Shown: positions 1-10,374 of the stretch, in pieces
Layout: the number at the start of each line of letters is the position of its first letter
How positions within the stretch are numbered: position 1 is the stretch's first letter
From: Aspidapion aeneum
Taxonomy: Eukaryota > Arthropoda > Insecta > Coleoptera > Brentidae
Assembly: GCA_963576565.1 (NCBI GenBank)
Contig: OY755039.1
Location: 27,976,602-28,040,601, forward strand
Length of the DNA stretch: 64,000 nt
Reading direction: 5' to 3'
Translations under genes and position numbers: made by a program
The notes under the pieces: model-generated
Told to the model about the DNA's origin: nothing
Databases searched by the model: none
The model's input: only the letters and a program-made list of their open reading frames with translations

Positions 1-8
1 GCCCCTAA

Positions 9-717
9 GCTCACACTAGGTACTATAGTTATAGTGTACGTGTGAGCTTATATAACTAAAAACTGAAATATATTTTATTCAACTCCAGACTAAATTACCT
101 TTTCTTTGATACCACACAAGCCATGTTTTGACTTAAACTCAAATTTTTGGAATCTACCCCCACCCTTAAGAAAAACAAAAAACTAAAATGTATTTTGTTT
201 AACTCCGGACTCAATTACCTTTTGTTTGATATCACACACGCCATATTTTCACTTAAACTCTAATTTTTAAAATATACCCCCACCCTTTTTTTTAAAATAA
301 ATTAAAATGTATTTTGTTTAACTGCAGACTCAATTACCTTTCGTTTGATATCACACACGCCATATTTTCACATAAACTCTAATTTTTGAAATCTACCCCC
401 ACCCTTTTATTTGGTTTGTGTTCGGTGGATTTTGTTCATTTTTAAATGGGACCATCTCGACGCAAGACCCAGCCTAGGTACATTAAAATCGGCCAAGCGG
501 TTTTTGAGTTATGCGCGTTGGTCGTTACAGACAGACATACAGACAGACAGACAGACATACAGACAGACAGACAGACAGACGGCGCAACAAAAAAGTTTCA
601 AAATCATCTGAAACGCAAAGATATATAAAATTTTTTGAAATCGGAGCAACTTTTTTTTTCTCGAAAAAATTAGGATCATCATAGCTCACACTACTATAGT
701 ATAGTATATGTGTGAGC
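9..717. mobile_element. Terminal-hairpin MITE, copy 1 (PIF/Harbinger-like target site)
   Basis: Both ends are palindromic hairpins starting GCTCACAC and ending GTGTGAGC. They are flanked by direct TAA trinucleotides (6-8 and 718-720). Inside are three tandem ~120-bp units (about 61-180, 181-299, 300-410), each containing CACACACGCCAT-like and CCCCCACCC motifs, then a GACA/CAGA microsatellite. An inverted copy lies at 24354-25055. A 3-bp TWA duplication is typical of PIF/Harbinger MITEs; that assignment is inferred, because no transposase is present. Confidence 0.8.
526..580. repeat. (CAGA)n/(GACA)n microsatellite
   Basis: An interrupted CAGA tetranucleotide run with periodic CATA variants lies inside the terminal-hairpin MITE. 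The inverted copy carries the complementary CTGT run at 24491-24544, so the microsatellite belongs to the element family. Confidence 0.9.
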
Positions 718-720
718 TAA

Positions 721-1430
721 AATGGCAAATGAATCAGTAAACACCCGCAATAAAATAACTTTCTATTATATTTGTCAAAATTTTGTTTCGTTTTTTTTTA
801 GAAAAAATAAAATAACTGAATTTTAACTTTTTTTTTGTATAGCTAGTAAAGTTTAACCTACATTTTTATTAACACCAAAGCAAAATTTAAAAAAAAAGTT
901 TAAATAAAAGTTTTAGAATGAATATTTTTCTTTAATTTGGTTTATACAAGTCTTATATAGATGTATATTTTATATTTGTTTCAATAAAAAAACAATTTGT
1001 TGTCACCAAAACGACCACCGAAGGTGTATTACCGTACGCGCACGCCTATAAGACGGCGCGCGGCTTTACGCAGCTGAGGCGTCTAGTAAAACAGATGATT
1101 TCCATTATTATTGTTATCGTTGTTTGATGGACATTATCAAACAACGTTGTTATTGTTATTTTTGAAAGTGAATATCAATCGACGAAAGTTTTTACAATAT
1201 AGTGCAGGAGCTAGAGGGACATAGTTGAGTATGCAAAATATGAGAACTGCAATTTGACAATGGATCCTAGCTGAGAATAGGTCACAAACTAACGATTTGG
1301 AGGTTGCCGGGCAAGTTTTTGGTCCAATTTTTTTTATTCCCCCTCCTTATATAGTCGTGTTCGAATTTCTAAAAATGTATCTAAGTTGACGCCCTAAAGA
1401 CACCACATAGTGTAAATAAATTTAAAAAAG
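721..1430. other. No gene seen; AT-rich with a small CpG-rich patch
   Basis: Noncoding. A CpG-rich patch at about 1030-1080 contains GCGCACGC and GGCGCGCGG. It is followed by a palindrome around 1120-1150 (TTGTTTGATGG then TCAAACAACG). A similar palindrome occurs at about 37510-37545, and the TTGTTTGATGG half alone at about 48556. This suggests a dispersed MITE core. Confidence 0.4.
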
Positions 1431-1434
1431 AAAC

Positions 1435-2140
1435 ATGTTTACCCGATTTTCTTAAAAACCGAGCTCTATATCAAAAAATATAATACACACTTTGTTATAG
1501 ACAATAAAATTGCCTTTTAAATGATGTATAATAAGGCAATGGTAGTTTTGTCTATAACAATTTAGGAGCGTCCGTAAATAAAATCAATTTTAAAAAATCA
1601 CTAAATTTATCAATTTATTACTAAGTTTTATCCAATTTTCTCAAAAATTAAGCTTTTTGGAAAAAAAATTATATCGTTGTTTATTGTAGAAAATAAAATT
1701 TCCCTTTTAACAATGTATTAGTCAGTGGGGTCAGGCTAATGACAAACTCTCCAGCGGCGTCCGTTTATTAAGAAAATATAAAAAGAATTTAAGAAACCAC
1801 ATAAGTTTTACCCGATTATCTTAAAAACCAAGCTCTCTATCAAAAATTGTGACTTATAGTCGATTGTAGACAATAAAATTTCCTTTTAAACCTGTATGAT
1901 AGTGTAAGATTTATCTTCAGATTAATATTTCACAGGCCTGTGCAACTTAAATCAATCTTTACAAATCACCAAACAAATTAATTATGTTAAGTTTTTTCCA
2001 ATTTTCTCAGAAACTAAGCTCAATTGACAAAAATGTGTTTTGTACTTTATTGTAGGAAATAAAATTTTCTTTTTAACAATGTGTAAGTCAGTGGGGGTTT
2101 AATTAATGACAAACCCTTCAGCGACGTCCGTATATTGGGG
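1435..2140. repeat. Dimeric ~180-bp tandem array
   Basis: Four related monomers alternate in an A-B-A-B order. The A units contain CCGATTTTCTTAAAAACC-like starts (about 1443 and 1811). The B units contain CCAATTTTCTCA-like starts (about 1632 and 1999). Each includes an AATAAAATT(T/G) block and ends near a GCGTCCGT-like string. The dimer period is about 370 bp. Confidence 0.65.
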
Positions 2141-2199
2141 TCAATTAAAAAATAAAATAAATAAAATCATTTTTGTCACTTGTTTCAGCCGATTTTTTT

Positions 2200-2800
2200 T
2201 CCGAATATAAAAAAAATACATTTTTTTTTTTAAGTATTTTTTTTAATACATTTCAAATCAAGTAATTTAAGCTTTGTTGTATTAAAATCGGATATAAAAT
2301 AAAAAAGATACAATTTGTTTTTAAATATGCTTTTCCGCCATATTAAATCCGCCATATTTAAAAAAAGCGCGTTTATCAGAATGACAATAAGTCAAAACCT
2401 GATCTGCTAGGTATGTTAAACAAATTTAAGTTACTTTCAAAAAGTTCTTATGGTTTTCATTAAAAGCATAATTTTTAAATATACCCCAAAGACCCCTATT
2501 TTTTTCCAGTTATTTGGAAATAATTTAAAAACTAATTAACGCATTGGAACATTTGAACCAGATTTAAATAAATAATCAAAATAGCTATCTTTTTTATATA
2601 AAGTTTTTTTCTAGCTCAAATACATTACAAAGCAAGTATTTTAAACTTTGTTCCATGAAAATCGGATAAGAAATAAAAACGTTACAATTTTTTTAAAGAT
2701 ACGCCTTTCCGCCATTTTGAATCCGCCATATTTTTCAAAAAACGCATTTACCAGAATGACAACAAGTCAAAACCTGACATATGGGATGCCCTTAACAAAG
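2200..2800. repeat. ~370-bp direct duplication with TCCGCCAT motifs
   Basis: About 2270-2402 and 2640-2778 are clearly related, both containing TTTCCGCCAT, AATCCGCCATA and AGTCAAAACCTGA. The offset of about 370 bp equals the dimer period of the array just to the left, so this may be a diverged continuation of it. The open frame at 2648-2857 is not convincing coding sequence. Confidence 0.55.
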
Positions 2801-3668
2801 CTGGCTTATCGGCAGAAAGTTGGCACGACTTGCACACTAAACTTGATTTGTCCATAGACTATTTAATAATAAAATGTCCTAGGTTAGTAGTGCAGTGGTC
2901 AAGGTTTTTGCGTGGTAAAACTAAAAAAAACACAAAACGGTTTTTTTAATTTGAGCCATTGCTTTGCGGGCTAGGAAGGTCTACCTTTAACTCTATAGCT
3001 TTATGGTTTTATGAGAAAAAAACCACTGACAAGTGTCCAGCACCATAATTTGTGCAATAATAAGCATCGAAAGACGTTTGCCGCGCAATCCGCTTTGGCT
3101 AGTAGTGTTAAGCCATGTACGCTAAGATATTGGTGTACTCTATTGTGTCCGCTATGGCGTAACACAAAAAAAAGTGTCCGCCATAGGCTGACGCCACGGA
3201 AATTGCACCGGTGTTCGCTGAGCCGTTTTTATGGGTCGCGTGGTGGGAAGTTTTGTAAGAATTGGCTTGGCGGTGAATGTGTTAAAATTCGCGATTACAA
3301 TGCCATTACGATGATTACATTACAACAGAAGGTTTTTTTTTTTGCTGGTCCAACTAAGGCTTTTAAAAATATCACTCTATATATTGTAACTGTAATCAAG
3401 GCCAATAAAAAAATACAGGCCACTACCCTAAAAATTCAGCGGTTCTCGGGAGGCTTACTTTTACATTGGGTCTTATGGGAGGTCAGACGTTTTTTTATGA
3501 TATTTTCAAAATGGCACTACAGATTTCCGCGAAATTTCAGTGAATCATTCTCAGACACCATCCCGATATTCCACCAAACTTTTGTAAGGATGCAAGATGA
3601 TTAAAAGGTTAAAATCTTCAAGATTTAGCATTCCTTATTTTGCATTCAAATTACCCGCCATGTACCAC
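2801..3668. other. No recognisable gene; unclassified repeat-like DNA
   Basis: An open frame of 197 codons runs from 3011 to 3604 but shows no domain I recognise. The part at about 3310-3400 is related to 5205-5285 (both contain AAAAATATCACTCT and ATTGTAACTGTAAT), so the frame is more likely chance within repeats than a gene. Confidence 0.4.
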
Positions 3669-3676
3669 ATGCCAAC

Positions 3677-4155
3677 CAGTGTTGCCGTTTCAGTACAATT
3701 GTACTGAATTCAGTACGAAAAATGTTCATTCAGTACGCAAGTACTACATTTTAAAAATCGACCCATTTTCAATACGAAATTGAATACCAGACATCATAAT
3801 AGGTATTACCCAAACGAAAATAAATTTTTAAAATAAATAAGAAACTGTTCAAAATATTTTCTGTTAAAAAATAATAATTTTCGATTCGCAACCCTCTAAA
3901 TCACTGATTAATTTTCAAAGAAAATGACTAAAATTGACCCTTATAGTCGGGCTAGCGCAAAAAATGTGCAAGAGTTTTCTGAAGGCTAATATTTTCAAGA
4001 CGGGTTCAACTTTTTTTAATTGGCATATGTATGGGAAGAAATCCAATTTCAAAGTGAACCAATTTATTTGCAACCAAAAAAGTACATTTTGATCAAATTC
4101 AGTACATTTTCAGAAAATTCTCAGCACTTTTTTAAAATTTGCTGCGGCAACACTG
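3677..4155. mobile_element. hAT-type MITE with 8-bp target duplication
   Basis: The ends are perfect inverted repeats CAGTGTTGCCG and CGGCAACACTG, flanked by perfect 8-bp duplications ATGCCAAC (3669-3676 and 4156-4163). An 8-bp duplication with CAGTG ends fits the hAT superfamily. The interior has many CAGTAC motifs, including the palindrome CAGTACAATTGTACTG, and no transposase, so it is non-autonomous. Confidence 0.88.
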
Positions 4156-4346
4156 ATGCCAACTTAATTTTCAAAGAAAATTACTTTAAAATTGACCCTT
4201 AGTAAAGATAAAATATTACACCCATAATATCTAATATAATATAATTTTAGCCTAGGTAAGTGGATTTCAAATGTTTGAATAAAAAAAACATACGAAATAT
4301 TTTTTTGTTTAAATATATATTTTATTACCGCTTAAGCATTTTGCAA

Positions 4347-4494
4347 AACTTTTTTTAATTGGCATATGAATGGGAAGAAATCCAATTTCAAAGTGAAGCA
4401 ATTTATTTGCAACCAAAAAAGTACATTTTGATCAAATTCAGTACATTTTCAGAAAATTCTCAGTACTTTTTTAAAATTTGCTGCGGCAACACTG
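4347..4494. repeat. Solo right-end copy of the preceding hAT MITE
   Basis: This stretch repeats 4008-4155 almost base for base over 148 bp, including the terminal CGGCAACACTG. It lacks a left end and the ATGCCAAC duplication. It is a partial second copy, perhaps from local duplication or abortive transposition. Confidence 0.75.
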
Positions 4495-4659
4495 AAGCCG
4501 ACTGTTAAATTTGACATGTATTTGACTTTGTCATCTTGTTTCTCATGGCATTTGTTTATTTGTTTTTATTGTAAAACTGTTTCGATCTTTTAATGATTTT
4601 TTACAATAAAGTTCATTTAGAATCCAAAAATACCAGCGTTAATCTTTTTAAAACAAAAT

Positions 4660-5070
4660 TACACTACAAAAAAAATCATTTCTTAATGTAATTTTTGTAA
4701 ACACATGTTAATACCTATATTAAGTTTTAAAAGTCTGCCCAGTGCCGAATATAAACAAATGTGGCTAATCCGATTACTTTCCACGCAGAAACGAACACAT
4801 TAAAAAAAAATTGTTCTGCAAGAATATAGTAAAAACATTCTTAAAACCGGCTTTATGTATAAAAAAATCAAATATTCATGAACCGTCATTCCAACTTCAA
4901 TATTTTAAAGACAATCAGCTGTGTTGTAACGTGAACATCAAAAAAAATCAGCCCCCGATTTGACGTCAACAAAGTGGAGGAACATTGCCCATCCGTTTTG
5001 ATAGCCCTGGATAAACCAAGATTAACAAAGAGGTTGGAAATGTCACAAAAGCGTAAACTCCATATCATAA
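4660..5070 (-). repeat. Dispersed repeat H, copy 1
   Basis: Related in inverse orientation to about 54520-54900. Shared landmarks are CGCAGAAACGAACA, AAACCGGCTT and GAACCGTCATTCCAACTTC with its reverse complement. No coding capacity is recognised, and the element type is unknown. Confidence 0.6.
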
Positions 5071-6463
5071 TTTTTGAGATACCTTTTTGACAGTTATCAG
5101 CTGTTTACCATAACAAATACCATAGGCCAACGAAAAAAAATTGTGAAAAGTTGTCTCAAAAATAATGATATGAACTGTAACTGCCTATGCTATGGCAAGG
5201 ACCATACAACAGATGATTTTTTTTCTTGCCGGTGCAGCTAAGCCCCTTAAAAATATCACTCTGTATATTGTAACTGTAATGACCAATGTCTCAGTGTCAA
5301 GTTTAATAGGTTAATAAGGACTCACTGACGTCGCGTCGCCACCTACTTGTGTAACGGTGAAATAGTTAATGGTAATTGTCAATAATAATATACTATAATT
5401 ATTTCAGTTTTTAACAAAATTACTCACGAACATTTATCGCAATCAAACCCGACATAGTCGGTTAGGGGAAAGCGGGACAAGACAGGCATATTTAAGTTAC
5501 AACTATAGTTGTGGTCCTAAAACTCAATTCAAACGTGATGGTAATCAAGCAAAGTAATTAAAAATCGAACACAACACCCAATAAACAATAAAATTTTAGC
5601 AGAATAAAAAAATTACATAACTGCAGCAATTAAAACATTCCTTAATTTATTCTTGTATTTTTAATATCCAACTTAAAATTTTTATTTTTGTCCTTTAGTT
5701 TTCCATTTTCCATGATTTATGGTTACCCGTTATAAAATATATCTTCTGTATCTTTATCTAGCTAACTTATAGCTTATTTGTGATGTTCGGATATGGTACT
5801 AAACCCAAGTAACATTTTATGTTTTATAAGGGTGCTAGAAGTTTGCGACTACCAAATTACAAAACATTTTATAGCGAGGTGGCGAGAACGTTCTTGAAAC
5901 CCCTATACCACTCAGCGGCGGCTCGGGTCAATACAACATGGTAGTGCAAGAATTTTTAGTCAGTAAAAAAAAATCAGGGTGTTGCCTCCAAATGTCAAGT
6001 CATTAAAAACATACCTACTACTATGTTTGGGGAATCTAATTTTAAAGAGACTTACCTATGCCCACCCGAATTCCGAACTGAAATGACTCAAAATTTATCA
6101 AATTATTCTTCTGAAATAATTGAATTGTATTGTAAAGGGCGTAAATTAAAACAACCATGCTCCTCGCACAAAAACAATGCGAGTAATACGACTAACTGAT
6201 GGCCTGTACCAGGCACAAAATTTCTTTAATTTTTCCTATTTAAAGAACACTACATTGCACAGGGATACCGAATTTCATATAATATATAACTGAAAAAGAA
6301 ATGCATAAAATAAAATAAAAACCAATAAAGATGTTTAAAAAAAAACGTGTTTTTGCAGAAAAATATGGTAGTGCCATGGCCCCGTGGTACTACATCACGA
6401 GCCGCTACTAATACCACTCTTATAACGCTCAAATGAAGAATCATAAAGCAAAAAGATACTTAC
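5071..6463. other. Intronic/flanking DNA, no exon recognised
   Basis: This lies downstream of ABCG exon C in gene orientation. I found no further ABCG exon (no signature motif or Walker B) on either strand. Small shared repeats include TTAATAAGGACTCACTGAC at about 5312, also found at about 8618. Confidence 0.45.
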
Positions 6464-6653
6464 AATATTAATTTTTTCCTGTTTGGAAACTCGACTTCCC
6501 AATTTCAAGTTGGCAGCCACCATCATGGCCTCATCTACACTCAACATGGGCTGGACCAAGTCTTCCTGCATTATATATCTTGACATTTCTCTAAAGGTTT
6601 TAAGGTTCATTTGTTTGCCGTTAATGAAAACTTGACCTGTTGCGTTCCTTGAC
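6464..6653 (-). CDS. ABCG1/4-like ABC transporter, exon C (Q-loop region)
   Basis: This 190-bp exon has a clear acceptor (ATTAATTTTAG before 6653) and donor (GTAAGT after 6464) on the minus strand. It completes the split Lys codon from exon B (AA|G) and ends in phase 0. The peptide includes ATGQVFINGK, SRYIMQEDLV and SVDEAMMVAANLKLG. This matches the stretch between Walker A and the signature motif in ABCG half-transporters, with the Q-loop glutamine in IMQED. ABCG1/4 proteins export sterols or other lipids; that substrate is family knowledge, not visible here. The exons for the LSGGQ-type signature, Walker B and the membrane domain must be beyond the left edge. Confidence 0.9.
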
Positions 6654-6777
6654 CTAAAATTAATAAAATGTTTTGTAGTAGGAGGAAACAAGAAATGATG
6701 GGAAACCGCAAGAGATCCTTTAAAACATACAGATCTGAAGAGAAAAGAGCAACATATTGTGAACATTGTTGATACGA

Positions 6778-7073
6778 TAGCTCCTAAACCGCTGAACCGA
6801 TTTTGACGAAATTTTTAGGTAAAATAGTATTCGATACTGTAACGATCTGATTAGATTTTGGTCAGAATTAATTAATGCTTTTGACAGTTAAAAGTTTTAA
6901 AAATTCTAACTTTTTAACGGAGCCTTACATCAATATGCGGATTTCGGAATACAATAAAGCACATTTTTCTCAAAAATTTGTGTAATAACCAAAAACTTTA
7001 TAGGAGCTTTTGTTTCGGAGTTATTTACCAAAACCTGCTTTCAAGGTGGATATCGCATGGAGTTTACTTAGAC
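6778..7073 (+). repeat. Dispersed repeat R, copy 1 (left part, interrupted)
   Basis: Begins near CTAAACCGCTGAACCGATTTT and shares ATTAGATTTTGGTC, TTTTTAACGGAGC and other blocks with copies at about 16265-16620 (inverse), 32350-32665 (inverse) and 33610-33935 (direct). It is interrupted after 7073 by the tRNA palindrome and resumes at 7468-7512 with GCTAGGAGGGTATCAGATCCGTCATG. Confidence 0.75.
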
Positions 7074-7116
7074 AACAAGTGAAATTAAAGAAAGAAAAAT
7101 AAGAAAAAAGTTTTTT

Positions 7117-7187
7117 GCTTCAGCCGGGGATCGAACCCGGGTCTCTTGCTATCTAGGCAAACATTCTTACCACTGAACCACCGAAGC
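7117..7187 (-). tRNA. tRNA-like gene, left arm of palindrome
   Basis: The minus strand folds as a 71-nt cloverleaf. The acceptor is GCTTCGG/CTGAAGC with one G-T pair. The D arm is GTTC-AGTGGTAA-GAAT, resembling tRNA-Gly. The anticodon stem TTTGC/GCAAG encloses loop CTAGATA, and the T arm CCGGG/CCCGG encloses TTCGATC. The apparent anticodon is AGA (Ser codon UCU), but the long variable arm of tRNA-Ser is missing and position 37 is U, so decoding identity is doubtful. A T-run terminator follows on the transcript side. It may be a tRNA-derived SINE head or pseudogene. Confidence 0.55.
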
Positions 7188-7296
7188 CACACATAAATTT
7201 TTCGGAAAACTTCCACATATACAGGCTGCGGTGTTTCAATTTTTCTTAGACACCGCAGCCTGCGTATGTAGAAGTTTTCCGAAAAATTTATGTGTG

Positions 7297-7367
7297 GCTT
7301 CGGTGGTTCAGTGGTAAGAATGTTTGCCTAGATAGCAAGAGACCCGGGTTCGATCCCCGGCCGAAGC
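7297..7367 (+). tRNA. tRNA-like gene, right arm of palindrome
   Basis: The inverted copy of 7117-7187, with a fully paired acceptor (GCTTCGG/CCGAAGC) and discriminator A. A-box (TGGTTCAGTGGTA) and B-box (GGTTCGATCC) promoter elements are intact, and a TTTTTT Pol III terminator begins about 8 nt past the tRNA end. The apparent anticodon is AGA, with the same reservations as for its partner. The two genes are divergent, about 110 bp apart. Confidence 0.6.
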
Positions 7368-7512
7368 AGAAAACTTTTTTCTTATTTTTCTTTCTTTAAT
7401 TTCACTTGTTGTTTATAGTTTTAGGTCCTTGCATTATTTGCAATTTGGTATTTGAGTTTACTTAGACTGTGCAAATGGGCTAGGAGGGTATCAGATCCGT
7501 CATGAATCCAAT

Positions 7513-8745
7513 TATTTTGTTATTTGTGTTATTGTTTTTTCTAGATTTTTATTAGCTACCCAACAAACATCGACCCGCTGGTACTTTGCTAATATTGTAC
7601 TTTAACTGCTGGCATCGGCAACAATGTGTATTATTTTTGTATTGTCTAATTTGCATATTATTTAAAAGTGAAAAAATGCAACATTTTAGTACTTTATTTT
7701 TAATACAACGAAAAGTTATACTTTATTTATGAAAAATGCCAAGTACAGCCAGAGTTAATGGCAAAAAAGCATTTTAAAAGTATATTTTAACAGTTGCTTT
7801 TAGAGCACTTTATTTCAGTACAAAAAAATTAAATATTTTACTGTGAAAATAAAATATTTACAAAAAAACATTTTAATAACAATTTGAAGAAGGTACTAAA
7901 GTACATTTAATTTATTATTAAAAGTTTAAAAGCTTTGCTGCAAAATTAATATAACAGTGAAAAAACATTTTAAAAGTATTTTTAAACAGTTGCTTTTGTA
8001 GAACTTTATTTTAGTATAAAAAAATTTAATATTTTACTGTGGAAATAAAGTATTTACAAAAAACGTTTTATTAACATTTAAAATGAGACAAAGCTCTGAC
8101 AAGTTAATGCTTGCTGGCCCTGCCGCTAGATGGCAAACACTAGTCAACATTTTACAGGTACTCTGAAGAATGTCAAGCTTAAGAATGATTTTATTTATTT
8201 TTAAATTGGTGTGAAATGTTCCATAATCTTTGGAAATATCCTCATCTGATATGAAAAGGAATATTAAAGATCCTTATACAATGATCAAATATTTCTTTCC
8301 GTAAATACGAGACGTGAGTGACACGTCACGTAATGTCCTTACCATATTTACAATAAAAATAGTTTTTTTGTAGTAAAACAATTAATAAAATACATTGCTT
8401 TAAAAGTACAGGTTTTTTCAATTTTCTAAAAAAAAGTTTAAAAAATGCATTTTTTTTGTACTAAAAATACGAAGAAAATACATTGCTTTAAAATTACATG
8501 CTTTTGTGCACAAAATTTTTAAAAAATGCATTGCTTTAAAATTAGAGTGTTTTTTGTATTAAAATATATACTTGCTGGCCTGATTCAGGCCGTTGTTCCA
8601 AATCAATACGAATTAAGTTAATAAGGACTCACTGACTTTTACTTAGTACTTTGCCGTTATGGGCTGCAGCGAAAGCCAGTACTTAAAAAGTACTTTTTTT
8701 GTAATCCATGTTTGCTGGGATACGTCGAATGTTCCAAAATCTTAC
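7513..8745. repeat. AT-rich intron 2 DNA with a ~195-bp-offset direct duplication
   Basis: About 7770-7882 and 7964-8074 are direct repeats sharing CATTTTAAAAGTAT, CAGTTGCTTTT and AATATTTTACTGTG. Many other ACATTTTAAAA/TTTTAAAAGTA strings occur through the stretch. No coding sequence is recognised. Confidence 0.5.
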
Positions 8746-8863
8746 TTGTATCCAGCCAAAACGTTAAGTAATGTACTTTTTCCAGCGCCAGAGGGACCCA
8801 TTATCGCAGTCAGCTGTCCTGATCTAAAGCAGCCATTGACACTGCGCAAAATTAACTTTGAGC
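8746..8863 (-). CDS. ABCG1/4-like ABC transporter, exon B (Walker A)
   Basis: This 118-bp exon has an acceptor (TTATTATTTTAG before 8863) and donor (GTAAGATT after 8746) on the minus strand. It starts with GC, completing a Gly codon split with exon A (G|GC), and ends with AA, completed by exon C. The peptide runs [12 protein letters not shown] through [14 protein letters not shown] to VLAGY. It contains the Walker A P-loop GPSGAGKST, whose Lys and Ser/Thr bind ATP phosphates and magnesium. Upstream is intron 1 of about 46.3 kb. Phase agreement on both sides is strong evidence that the three exons are one gene. Confidence 0.93.
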
Positions 8864-9890
8864 CTAAAATAATAAAATGACAGTGTTTTAACCCTTAAGT
8901 AGTGATGTGGGAAAGAGTCAAGGACTATACACAGAGAATCAGGACTGTACATAGAGAATCTGTGTGTGGCACTGAGTCACGTCGGTGAAGTCGTTCTAAT
9001 AAACCGATACGTCCATATGAAAATGGTGTTACCTCGTATCTGCAAAAATCCCCACTTTACAGGAGAGACAAAAAAATGAGTTCTCACAAAAAAAGCCTAA
9101 TGCACATACGTTGTATTACGAAATTGCGAACAACTTTAATATAATTCAGATACAGGGTATAGTTTAAAATATGCATCATATTTTTTCATTATTTAATTGG
9201 CATTAACATTTCTTAGCTAAAAATACAGATACGAGGTGTCACATTTCTCAGATAATGTAGTTACGAGGTCTTTCTTCTTAACCGTCGAGTTTCAACCACG
9301 GATAATAGATTATTGACAAATTGAATTTGACCAAAGTAAAAGGGGCAAATCAAAAATGGCCGCCGTCCCGGCCTTTGCATTAACCATTGACATTTCGTTC
9401 TCTGGTTTAGAAATGTCAAGGGCCTATCAACTGCTGTTTTTGTTTATTTGTTTTTTTGATAGTTTTTTTTAATTAAATTTGGGATGAAATCTAATTGGTC
9501 AAAACTGTTCAGGGTCTTAAAACATAATTTTTTCCATTAGAGTAGGAAATGTCCGAGAATTTCTTTCTTTTTCAACAAAAACACAACAAAAATTCCAACA
9601 ACTGACAGTCTCCGCCATTTTTACAAGGCCGTGATAAAATCAAAGTATAAGTAGGTTTGGTTACGCTGCCTACTAGGGCCTAAATATTTTTATCATATTT
9701 TTTTTATCATTTGGTAATGTCAAACTCATGGTGTACCCACTCTTTCTATTTTGGTTGGTGTGAAATCCAATCTGTAGCTGTTCTAATATCTCTGGTTTCA
9801 ACCGAAGCTCCAACAACCGTTTCAAAGAATTTACTTTAAAACTGTATTTAATTCAGAAAAACTACACGTAAACATTAAAAAATTTAAAAA
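8864..9890. other. Start of the 46-kb intron, no gene
   Basis: Low-complexity and unclassified DNA. A small near-duplicate (ACTATACACAGAGAATC and ACTGTACATAGAGAATC) is at about 8925-8960. No coding exon is recognised. Confidence 0.4.
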
Positions 9891-10160
9891 CGTTCCAGGG
9901 ACGTCTAAAAATCGTTTTGGTGACGTTTAACAAACGTTTCAGGAGACGTTTTAAAAATGTTGCAGGGACGTTTGAAAAACGTTGCAGGGACGTTTGAAAA
10001 ACGTTCCAGGGACGTTTTAAAAACGTTTCAGGGACGTTTTAAAAACGTTTCAGGGACGTTTTAAAAACGTTTCAGGGACGTTTTAAAACGTTTCAGGGAC
10101 GTTTTAAAAACGTTTCAGGGACGTTTTAAACACGTTTCAGGGAATTTTTAAAAACGTTCC
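9891..10160. repeat. 22-bp ACGTTT satellite
   Basis: Roughly a dozen tandem units whose core is CAGGGACGTTTTAAAAACG plus TTT. The left units are more diverged (TTCCAGGGACGTC, TTGCAGGGACGTTTG) and the central ones nearly identical. Each unit has a near-palindromic ACGTTTTAAAAACGT block with paired CpGs. Confidence 0.88.
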
Positions 10161-10374
10161 ACAAAATCTAGATGTCGGGCCCCCTTGTATGGGCCCTGAC
10201 ATATTGGGCCCAGACGTATTAAGCCTTTTTATATTGGTCTCTCTTAAAACTTGACTCCCCTCCAATCTGAGTATTATAGAAAAGTTTATTATTTACTTTT
10301 TTCTGATCAGCCTATATAGATAATAATACTGCATACTGCTGGTAAGAGAAATGTGAGGGACCATAAAAGTATCA

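Larger units (their letters stand above)
7074..7453. mobile_element. Palindromic insertion carrying two head-to-head tRNA-like genes
   Basis: An imperfect inverted repeat has arms of about 163 bp (7072-7234 and 7250-7412) around a 15-nt loop. It is flanked by the 14-bp direct repeat GAGTTTACTTAGAC (7060-7073 and 7454-7467). The uninterrupted paralogous repeat at about 16330-16360 (minus strand) reads GGAGTTCACTTAAAGTGTGC across the same point, which gives an empty site. Beyond the right arm is a ~40-bp single-copy tail (7413-7453). The 14-bp duplication suggests LINE-type, SINE-like retroposition (inference). Confidence 0.85.

Noticed and set aside
3011..3604. 197-codon plus-strand open frame
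   Set aside because: No recognisable domain; overlaps repeat-like DNA shared with 5205-5285; composition is not protein-like.
4886..5068. Possible next ABCG exon on the minus strand
   Set aside because: No ABCG motif (signature, Walker B) and it lies in dispersed repeat H.
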